This document shows, piece by piece, positions 1 to 5,515 of a stretch of 7,891 nucleotides of DNA; the first letter of the stretch is position 1; each line of letters begins with the position of its first letter. Where the stretch lies: assembly GCA_009704605.1 (NCBI GenBank), contig WLDW01000034.1, positions 1 through 7,891 of the forward strand, read 5' to 3'. The stretch comes from Actinomycetota bacterium (GTDB lineage Bacteria > Actinomycetota > Actinomycetes > Actinomycetales > Microbacteriaceae). The notes under the pieces were generated by a model, which was not told the DNA's origin, made no database searches, and worked only from the letters and a program-made list of their open reading frames with translations. Position numbers and translations under genes: made by a program.

Positions 1-1014
1 ACCTTCAATGAGCCAATTGGTGTTGTTGGAGTTATCACTCCGTGGAATTTCCCAATGACTATTGCAAGCTGGGGTTTTGCTCCAGCACTGGCAGCTGGCA
101 ATGCAGTTGTACTAAAGCCAGCCGAGTGGACACCTTTATCTAGCATCAAAATTGGCGAGCTTGCTCTAGAGGCGGGCCTTCCAGAAGGACTTTTCCAAGT
201 CATTCCAGGTAAGGGCTCTGTGGTTGGAGATAGGTTCCTGACCCACCCTAAGGTTGGCAAGATTGTCTTCACTGGATCCACTGAAGTTGGCAAGCAAGTT
301 ATGCGTAAAGCCGCTGATCAGGTCAAGAGAGTAACTCTCGAGCTTGGTGGCAAGAGCGCCAACATTGTTTTTGCTGATGCTGACGTTGATAAGGCAGCAG
401 CAGCTGCACCAAGTTCTGTTTTTGAAAACGCTGGACAGGACTGCTGCGCAAGAAGCAGGATTCTTGTTGAAGCATCAGTTTATGACCGCTTTATGGATGG
501 TCTAGAAAAATCTGTCAAGGCATACAAAGTCGGTGACCCAACCGATGAGGCAACCGAGATGGGGCCACTAGTTTCCAAGAAGCACTTCGAAAACGTTGAG
601 CAGTATCTATCCGATGGCAATGTTGCCTTTAGAGGAAATGCTCCAACCGGTAAGGGTTACTTCATGGCACCTGCGGTACTCACCCCAGGCAAACTAACTG
701 ATCGCTGCATGACCGAGGAGATATTCGGTCCTGTTGTTTCTGTTTACCGATTCAAGGACGAGGCCGAGGCATTAGAAATTGCGAATAGCTCTGAATACGG
801 CCTTAGTGGTTCTATTTGGACCCGTGACCTAGGACGCGGAATCAGAGTCTCTAGAGCACTGGAGAGTGGAAACCTTTCTGTGAACTCTCACTCTTCCGTT
901 CGATACAACACTCCATTTGGAGGCTTCAAGCAATCTGGTCTTGGAAGAGAGCTAGGACCAGATGCACCGCTTCACTTCACCGAAGAAAAAACCGTTTACT
1001 ACCCCGCTGATTAG
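1..1014 (+). CDS. NAD(P)-dependent aldehyde dehydrogenase, 5'-truncated by the window edge
   Basis: The enzyme oxidises an aldehyde to its carboxylic acid with NAD(P)+ in the cytoplasm. The reading frame is open from base 1, so the gene starts upstream; the first in-frame ATG (55) is not the start, because the PWNFP motif with the conserved catalytic Asn lies before it at bases 40-54. Numbering codons from base 1, landmarks are Asn16, the cofactor-binding Lys in VVLKPAE, the FTGSTEVG loop, general base Glu114 in LELGGK, nucleophile Cys148 in GQDCCARSR, and EEIFGPV. The 34-residue Glu-to-Cys distance is normal for the superfamily. About 337 residues of a usual 480-500 are present. The end (NSHSS then TPFGGFKQSGLGRELG) is well conserved. 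The SDR gene follows after 9 bases. Substrate cannot be told from sequence. From memory, actinobacteria often keep such ALDH-SDR pairs beside gamma-glutamylation pathways for amines, which is only a hint here. Confidence 0.95.
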   Translation, partial: TFNEPIGVVGVITPWNFPMTIASWGFAPALAAGNAVVLKPAEWTPLSSIKIGELALEAGLPEGLFQVIPGKGSVVGDRFLTHPKVGKIVFTGSTEVGKQVMRKAADQVKRVTLELGGKSANIVFADADVDKAAAAAPSSVFENAGQDCCARSRILVEASVYDRFMDGLEKSVKAYKVGDPTDEATEMGPLVSKKHFENVEQYLSDGNVAFRGNAPTGKGYFMAPAVLTPGKLTDRCMTEEIFGPVVSVYRFKDEAEALEIANSSEYGLSGSIWTRDLGRGIRVSRALESGNLSVNSHSSVRYNTPFGGFKQSGLGRELGPDAPLHFTEEKTVYYPAD

Positions 1015-1023
1015 GAGAAACAA

Positions 1024-1812
1024 ATGACAGTAAAGAAGATAGATCTGACCCAGCGTCTAGCGGGCAAAGTAGCAGTAATCACAGGCGGTGCCTCCGGCAT
1101 CGGCTTGGCAACCGCTCGCCGCTTCGCGGCTGAGGGCGCCAAGGTCGTAATCGGTGACATGGACCCGGTATCGGGCGAAAAGGCAGCTGCCGAAGTTGAT
1201 GGCGCTTTCATTCAGGTCAACGTAGCCGACGAGGCTCAGGTGAACCACCTATTTGATGAGACAGTAAAGCTATTTGGCCACGTCGACATCGCTTTCAACA
1301 ACGCCGGAATCTCACCACCGGACGATGACTCAATTGAAACCACCGAGCTTCCAGCTTGGCAAAAGGTTCAAGACGTAAACCTAAAAAGCGTTTACCTTTG
1401 CTGCCGTGCAGCTCTTAGACACATGACCAAGCAGCAGTCTGGTTCGATTATCAACACAGCATCGTTTGTTGCTGTGCTGGGCAGTGCCACCAGCCAGATT
1501 TCATACACCGCCTCAAAAGGTGGAGTGTTGGCGATGAGCCGAGAGCTTGGAGTTCAGTTTGCAAGACAGGGAATTAGAGTCAATGCACTTTGCCCAGGAC
1601 CTGTAAACACGCCTTTGTTGCAGGAGCTGTTTGCTAAAGATCCAGAGCGTGCAGCTCGCAGGCTAGTGCACATTCCAATTGGAAGATTTGCTAACCCTGA
1701 AGAGCTAGCTGCATCGGTAGCGTTCCTGGCTTCTGACGACAGCTCGTTCATTACTGGATCCACCTTCTTGGTCGATGGTGGAATCTCTGGAGCCTACGTA
1801 ACGCCACTATAA
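1024..1812 (+). CDS. Short-chain dehydrogenase/reductase (classical SDR)
   Basis: This 262-residue protein is a complete classical SDR, a cytoplasmic NAD(P)(H)-dependent oxidoreductase acting on an alcohol/ketone pair; such proteins are often labelled 3-oxoacyl-ACP reductase without proof. The Rossmann motif TGGASGIG spans residues 20-27, and Asp45 ends the second strand (VVIGD), which favours NAD(H) over NADP(H). The NNAG motif is at 92-95, and the catalytic tetrad is Asn119, Ser147, Tyr161 and Lys165 (YTASK). The C-terminal LVDGG is typical. The start is fixed by AGGAG at 1013-1017, six bases before the ATG and overlapping the stop codon of the ALDH gene, so the two are co-transcribed and probably translationally coupled. 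The pair could carry out successive alcohol-to-aldehyde-to-acid steps; this is inferred from adjacency. Family assignment is secure, the substrate unknown. Confidence 0.95.
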   Translation: MTVKKIDLTQRLAGKVAVITGGASGIGLATARRFAAEGAKVVIGDMDPVSGEKAAAEVDGAFIQVNVADEAQVNHLFDETVKLFGHVDIAFNNAGISPPDDDSIETTELPAWQKVQDVNLKSVYLCCRAALRHMTKQQSGSIINTASFVAVLGSATSQISYTASKGGVLAMSRELGVQFARQGIRVNALCPGPVNTPLLQELFAKDPERAARRLVHIPIGRFANPEELAASVAFLASDDSSFITGSTFLVDGGISGAYVTPL

Positions 1813-1819
1813 AGATTAG

Positions 1820-1834
1820 TTAGAGGTTTTCTAA
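1820..1834. terminator. Weak hairpin between convergent SDR and amidotransferase genes
   Basis: Five-base arms TTAGA (1820-1824) and TCTAA (1830-1834) flank a five-base loop in the 18-base gap between two convergent genes, running into the stop codon of the minus-strand gene. An outer AAAG (1811-1814) and CTTT (1837-1840) could lengthen the stem with internal mismatches. The position suits a bidirectional terminator, but the stem is AT-rich and there is no long T-run. Confidence 0.25.
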
Positions 1835-2541
1835 GGCTTTAGTAGAGCAATCTTTTCTAAGAAGTTATCTACCAATTCAAATGCTCGCTGCCTTGACTCG
1901 GCAGTTAGCGCTTTGGTTTGCTCCATGACAACCTTTGGATCTTGACCGTCTTCTGCAAGCTCATCGTTGCCATCCCAAATCAACCAACCCTCTAGTACTT
2001 CGACGTCTAGTTCTGGGTGGAATTGCAGGGCTAATGATTTGCGGTAAGTAAAGGCCTGCGAGGCCAGAGCGGTTCGTGCAATTTCTTTGGCTCCTGGAGG
2101 AACTTTCCAGTAGTCGTAGTGAAACTGAAACCAAGGCCCATTTGATACAAGGTCTTGTTGGTCGCTAAATATGTATGTCCAGCCAAGTTCAGGTCTAGGT
2201 CCTGGTGCAACAGAGCCTCCTAGCGCTCTTGCCATTAGTTGACCGCCGAAGCAGATTCCAAGAACAGGAACGTCTGCTTCGATAGCAGTTTTGATCCAAG
2301 TCAGTTCCGGTTGTAACCAGTTACCTATACAGGCATCATCCCAAGCTCCCCAAGGTGAGCCAAGTGGAATGATGACGTCGTAGTTTGAATAGTCGGGAAA
2401 TTCAACTTCGATGTTTGGTTCACGATACTTATCTTCTGGAACCACAAGCATTGTTTCAATCTCAAAACCAAGTTGCTGGAATCTTTCTCCAACCGGGCCA
2501 AGCGGAGACACGTGATCGTGTTGGATAAACAGCGCTCTCAT
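1831..2541 (-). CDS. Class I glutamine amidotransferase domain protein (GMP synthase GATase-like)
   Basis: This 236-residue cytoplasmic protein has the class I (triad) glutamine amidotransferase fold as a stand-alone domain. The nucleophile is Cys97 in the elbow GICFGGQ, and His175 and Glu177 in LQFHPEL complete the Cys-His-Glu triad, so glutamine (or gamma-glutamyl amide) hydrolysis is expected. The oxyanion-side segment PLGSPWGAWDD (59-69) and the FQFHYDYW region (138-145) resemble the COG0518 group of stand-alone domains. No ATP-pyrophosphatase domain is attached, so it is not a GMP synthetase. The acceptor of ammonia, or the amide cleaved, is unknown. The start is supported by AGGAG five bases before the ATG. 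It lies 54 bases after the ABC permease gene on the same strand and may be the last gene of that operon; it converges on the SDR gene at its other end. PuuD-type hydrolase is an alternative, but the GICFGGQ elbow fits the GuaA-like group better. Confidence 0.88.
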   Translation of the reverse strand: MRALFIQHDHVSPLGPVGERFQQLGFEIETMLVVPEDKYREPNIEVEFPDYSNYDVIIPLGSPWGAWDDACIGNWLQPELTWIKTAIEADVPVLGICFGGQLMARALGGSVAPGPRPELGWTYIFSDQQDLVSNGPWFQFHYDYWKVPPGAKEIARTALASQAFTYRKSLALQFHPELDVEVLEGWLIWDGNDELAEDGQDPKVVMEQTKALTAESRQRAFELVDNFLEKIALLKP

Positions 2542-2545
2542 GAAA

Positions 2546-2558
2546 TCTCCTCTGGAGA
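2546..2558 (-). promoter_or_regulatory. Ribosome site of the amidotransferase gene within a small hairpin
   Basis: Read on the minus strand, TCTCC-AGA-GGAGA is a perfect five-base inverted repeat with a three-base loop, ending four bases before the ATG. The 3' arm contains most of the AGGAG ribosome-binding sequence, so the stem, if it forms, would hide the site. The Shine-Dalgarno role is well supported; the hairpin is short and its effect is inferred. Confidence 0.45.
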
Positions 2559-2595
2559 AAAGATTACTAGCTACTCAGTGCAAAAAACTAAAGTG

Positions 2596-3762
2596 CTACT
2601 CAAACCGGAGCGCATCAATAGGCTCCAATTTGGCTGCAGTTCTTGCAGGCCAAACTCCAAAGACCACTCCAACTAGCAAGCTAAAGCCAAGAGCCAGCAC
2701 AACAGTATCTAGCTTTATTGCAAAGACCCAGTCGCCCAGGATTGCCAAGAAGAAGGCTGCGATCTCACCAAGGATTAGCCCGATCACACCACCAGCGAGA
2801 GAGAGCACAATCGCTTCAATTAGGAACTGCGTCAATATGTTTGATTGCTTAGCTCCAATGGCTCTTCGAACACCAATTTCTCTTGTCCTTTCTCGAACTG
2901 AAACCAGCATGATGTTCATGATTCCAATGCCACCAACAATCAAGCTGATAGCGGCAATTCCGGTTAGCAACAAACCAAGAGTGTCAGTAATGGAGCTAAC
3001 CGCCGCAATCAATGAAGCCTGGTTAGTGATGGTGTATCGAGCATCCGTGTCGGCGCCTAGACCATAGCGCTCTCTAAGCAAACTATCGGCCGTAAGCTGC
3101 AGGGCATCAACTTGTTCTGGGGTGTTGGCCTGAATCACAATGCTAGAAACATATGGATACTGGCTAAAGAGTTTTCTCGCTGAGTCCAGTGTCACGTAGA
3201 CCCGACCGCTGGTTCCAAAGCCTGCCTGATCGTCTAAGACTCCAACCAATCTAAAGTCCTGACCGTTTAGCTTTACGGTTTCACCCAGCATGTCAGCGGT
3301 TAGCCCAACATCATTTGCTGCGTCAGCTCCAAAGACTACGTCTTTGGCAGTTTGGGCAAAGGAGCTACTCGAAAGATAAGAACCCAGTGCAATTTCTGGC
3401 TTTACGGCCTGGAAGTACTTAGAAGACACTCCAACTAATCGAGCGTTTACTCTTGTGTCACCGGTTGCAATGGTTCCCTCGTTTTGAGACTGAACAAACA
3501 TCACAGAGACGTTTTCAAGTTCGGCCAGGGCATTTGCGTCAAGCTCCGTCAAGGCATCTGGATCCATGGCGGTGATGTTGAGCTGGTTAGTTCCTAAGGT
3601 CGCAAGAGATTTGTTGATTCCCTGGGATGCTCCATCAACAATAGAAGTCAAAGCCACGATGGCCGCAACACCAATTACCACCCCGAGCATTGTCAGCATT
3701 GACCTCACTTTGGTGGCCCAAATTCGATTTAGCGCTAAGGCTGCGGTTCCAAGAAATCTCAC
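2596..3762 (-). CDS. ABC transporter permease, MacB/FtsX family
   Basis: This 388-residue membrane protein is the permease of a MacB-type (type VII) ABC system, in which ATP hydrolysis drives movements of an extracytoplasmic domain rather than classical channel transport. The order is standard: TM1 about 22-42, a large extracytoplasmic MacB-PCD domain about 45-255, then the FtsX domain with TM2 about 262-286, TM3 about 313-340 and TM4 about 352-372. The signature GGIGIMNIMLVSVRERTREIG starts at 277, and the ending PARTAAKLEPIDALR is the usual family C-terminus. The start is GTG at 3762, sharing GTGA with the stop of the ATPase gene; GAGGT lies a few bases upstream. The ATPase is a separate protein here, unlike E. 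coli MacB. It should act as a dimer with that ATPase and the adaptor encoded first. Substrate is unknown; LolCDE-, HrtB- and bacteriocin-type exporters share this architecture. Confidence 0.95.
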   Translation of the reverse strand: MRFLGTAALALNRIWATKVRSMLTMLGVVIGVAAIVALTSIVDGASQGINKSLATLGTNQLNITAMDPDALTELDANALAELENVSVMFVQSQNEGTIATGDTRVNARLVGVSSKYFQAVKPEIALGSYLSSSSFAQTAKDVVFGADAANDVGLTADMLGETVKLNGQDFRLVGVLDDQAGFGTSGRVYVTLDSARKLFSQYPYVSSIVIQANTPEQVDALQLTADSLLRERYGLGADTDARYTITNQASLIAAVSSITDTLGLLLTGIAAISLIVGGIGIMNIMLVSVRERTREIGVRRAIGAKQSNILTQFLIEAIVLSLAGGVIGLILGEIAAFFLAILGDWVFAIKLDTVVLALGFSLLVGVVFGVWPARTAAKLEPIDALRFE

Positions 3763-4451
3763 CTGATACCTCTTTCGTCGCGCTCGATCTGGCCATCTCG
3801 CAAAAAGACTCTTCTTGGAGCGCTAGCTGCGATCTCTAGATCGTGGGTAATCAAAACGATGGTTCTACCTTCTCTATGCAGGTCTTTCAATAAGTCAATT
3901 ACCGCAGCGCCGGTCTTGGAATCCAGCGCTCCGGTTGGCTCATCAGCTAAGACGATGTCTGGGCTTGTGACCAATGCCCTTGCGATAGCAACTCTTTGCT
4001 GCTGGCCACCAGAAAGCCGATTGCGGTCAAAATTTAGGCGGTCTCCGAGGCCTAGCTTGGTCAGCATCTGTGATGCTGACTTCTTTGCTTGCTTGGAGCT
4101 AATGCCTTGATACAAAAGCGGGGCCATGACGTTTTCAATGGCGGTGGTGTTTGGAAGCAGCTGAAACTGCTGAAACACAAAGCCAATTGCTTTCGAGCGA
4201 AGACTTGTTAGTTCGTTATCTGATAGTTCGTTGGTTGGGTCTCCGGATATCAGTACTGTTCCAGCACTTGGTCTATCGAGGCAACCAATTAGATTCATCA
4301 TGGTGGACTTACCGCTTCCAGATGGTCCAACAATGGCAACAAATTCACCACGCTCAATTACTAGATCAACGCCATCTAGGGCAGTGGTGACCTGGTCACC
4401 AACTAAGTAATCTCGGCGAACTTTGTCTAACCGAACAACTTCATTAGCCAT
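3759..4451 (-). CDS. ABC transporter ATPase, MacB/LolD type
   Basis: This 230-residue protein is the cytoplasmic nucleotide-binding subunit of the exporter. All working motifs are present: Walker A GPSGSGKST at 42-50, Q-loop Gln94 in FVFQQF, signature LSGGQ at 146-150, Walker B ending in Asp170 with catalytic Glu171, D-loop ALD at 175-177 and switch His203 in ITHD. The length and the text around the Q-loop and signature are characteristic of the LolD/MacB/FtsE-like group. Its ATG lies inside the end of the adaptor gene with an 8-base overlap (4444-4451), and its stop overlaps the GTG of the permease by 4 bases, so the three proteins are probably made by coupled translation in matched amounts. 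The partner is the FtsX-type permease next to it. Confidence 0.97.
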   Translation of the reverse strand: MANEVVRLDKVRRDYLVGDQVTTALDGVDLVIERGEFVAIVGPSGSGKSTMMNLIGCLDRPSAGTVLISGDPTNELSDNELTSLRSKAIGFVFQQFQLLPNTTAIENVMAPLLYQGISSKQAKKSASQMLTKLGLGDRLNFDRNRLSGGQQQRVAIARALVTSPDIVLADEPTGALDSKTGAAVIDLLKDLHREGRTIVLITHDLEIAASAPRRVFLRDGQIERDERGIR

Positions 4452-5379
4452 TATTTCTGGCTCCGGGCGGAGGACCGAACTTTACTGGGCTTGGAACATC
4501 TCCCGATATACCCATGACGACAAGATCTCCTGCTTCAAGGCCCGAAGTTATTTCAACCAGACTGTCTCCACGAGTTCCAAGTTTGACCTCCACGGTGGAT
4601 ACGGTTTGCTCGCCGGAGGCACCGGTGACCAAAATCTGTACCTCTGGTAACTCACCAATGAGAGCACTGAATGGAACAGCCAGGACCGAAGCGGATCGCT
4701 CCACTTCAATTTCCGCAGTTGCGCTCATGCCAAAGCGTGCTCCGGTTGGAATCTTAGTTACTTCAACCAAAACCTCGTACTGCTTGATACCGCTTACAGA
4801 TCTTGCGACCTGTCCGATAGAGATAACGTCACCTTCAAAAACGGCGTTGATGGCATCTAGTTCGATGCTGGCTTTTTGCCCGATGTCTACAAGGTCGGCG
4901 TCATACTCGCTGGCAAAAACAGAAACCACCGGGACAGCACTTCCAACACTTACTACTTGTCCAGAAGTTCGAAGACCCTCAGAGGTATCAACCGAGCGAA
5001 CAATTCCATCGGCTATGGCAGTAACCTCAACCGATTGCCCTAGTTGGGAGTTGTAACTAAAAAGTAGATCTCCCTCTAAAACCGATTGACCCTCGGTTAC
5101 CTCTATTTGATTGATTTCTAAGCTGATACCAAACTGGGCAGGAACTACCTGCGATCCATTGGCGGAAACAAGAATTGGTTGCTGACTTGGGCCATAGGCC
5201 AATAGCTGCGACTCGGCCAGTTGACCATTAGCAGCAACGGTCTTCACAACAGCAGTTGGTGTGACCTCATAGGTTTCATACTGAGTTTGCTCTGTAAGAG
5301 CCGGGATCGCTATTGAAGCGATAATCGCTATCAAAACAGCGGCTGAACCCAAAAACCACATCCAACGTCGCTTTTTCAT
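4444..5379 (-). CDS. MacA-like membrane-fusion (periplasmic adaptor-type) subunit of the ABC exporter
   Basis: This 311-residue protein has a basic N-terminus (MKKRRW) and one membrane anchor at about 9-28 with no lipobox cysteine, so the remainder should be outside the cell. The two half-lipoyl segments lie at about 83-109 (EVTEGQSVLEGDLLF) and 117-147, followed by a beta-barrel region about 149-227 and a membrane-proximal domain about 230-291 (GLEAGDLVV). Only about 10 residues separate the lipoyl halves, so the long alpha-helical hairpin that reaches outer-membrane channels in Gram-negative MacA is absent. This fits a one-membrane cell. The first ~80 residues after the anchor are less typical. 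AGGAG eight bases before the ATG supports the start. It is the first gene of the overlapping adaptor-ATPase-permease set and should assist substrate capture or gating of the permease. Family assignment is good; the substrate is not known. Confidence 0.88.
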   Translation of the reverse strand: MKKRRWMWFLGSAAVLIAIIASIAIPALTEQTQYETYEVTPTAVVKTVAANGQLAESQLLAYGPSQQPILVSANGSQVVPAQFGISLEINQIEVTEGQSVLEGDLLFSYNSQLGQSVEVTAIADGIVRSVDTSEGLRTSGQVVSVGSAVPVVSVFASEYDADLVDIGQKASIELDAINAVFEGDVISIGQVARSVSGIKQYEVLVEVTKIPTGARFGMSATAEIEVERSASVLAVPFSALIGELPEVQILVTGASGEQTVSTVEVKLGTRGDSLVEITSGLEAGDLVVMGISGDVPSPVKFGPPPGARNNG

Positions 5380-5409
5380 CTTTTGGTCTCCTAAAGACTC
5401 TTTCTGGGA

Positions 5410-5430
5410 TAACTATTCTTCCTATAGTTA
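5410..5430. promoter_or_regulatory. Perfect inverted repeat TAACTAT-N7-ATAGTTA upstream of the ABC operon
   Basis: Arms at 5410-5416 and 5424-5430 are exact reverse complements of 7 bases with a 7-base spacer, ending 30 bases before the adaptor start codon. The layout suits an operator for a dimeric repressor or activator. If transcribed, it would equally form a 7-base-pair RNA hairpin with an AGGAAGA loop in the leader. No convincing -35/-10 pair on the minus strand could be placed, so operator and RNA readings cannot be separated. Confidence 0.45.
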
Positions 5431-5460
5431 CAATCTCTCACAGAATCCCGATTGTTGACT

Positions 5461-5482
5461 GTTAGAAGTAACTCTTTAGTTA
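5461..5482. promoter_or_regulatory. Two overlapping inverted repeats with the same half-site
   Basis: GTTA-GAAG-TAAC (5461-5472) and TAACT-CTTT-AGTTA (5469-5482) share the TAAC at 5469-5472. Both use the half-site of the perfect repeat about 40 bases nearer the adaptor gene. Short AT-rich palindromes arise by chance, and only the clustering with a common half-site makes this worth noting. They lie in the 136-base gap downstream of the cytochrome gene and upstream of the transporter operon. Confidence 0.3.
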
Positions 5483-5515
5483 TGAAGGATTCGTCTAATC
5501 AACTTGCCAAAGTGG

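Noticed and set aside
55..57. ATG at 55 as the start of the aldehyde dehydrogenase
   Set aside because: The open frame and the conserved PWNFP motif extend upstream to base 1, so this Met is internal.
2582..2587. Run of six T on the minus strand after the permease gene, as a possible terminator
   Set aside because: No stable GC-containing hairpin precedes it, so an intrinsic terminator is not supported.
2570..2601. Direct repeat GCTACTC (2570-2576 and 2595-2601), possible attachment or transposition scar
   Set aside because: It is only seven bases, one copy includes the permease stop codon, and there is no mobile element or target duplication context.
2540..3067. Plus-strand open frame of 175 codons
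   Set aside because: It lies almost wholly antisense to the permease, which has full family motifs. The translation is low-complexity (Ser, Thr, Pro, Ile rich), has no recognisable domain, and is a frame shadow.
4514..5056. Plus-strand open frame of 180 codons
   Set aside because: It is fully antisense to the adaptor gene, and its Ser/Thr-rich composition matches the complement of Val/Glu/Gly codons. No ribosome site was found.
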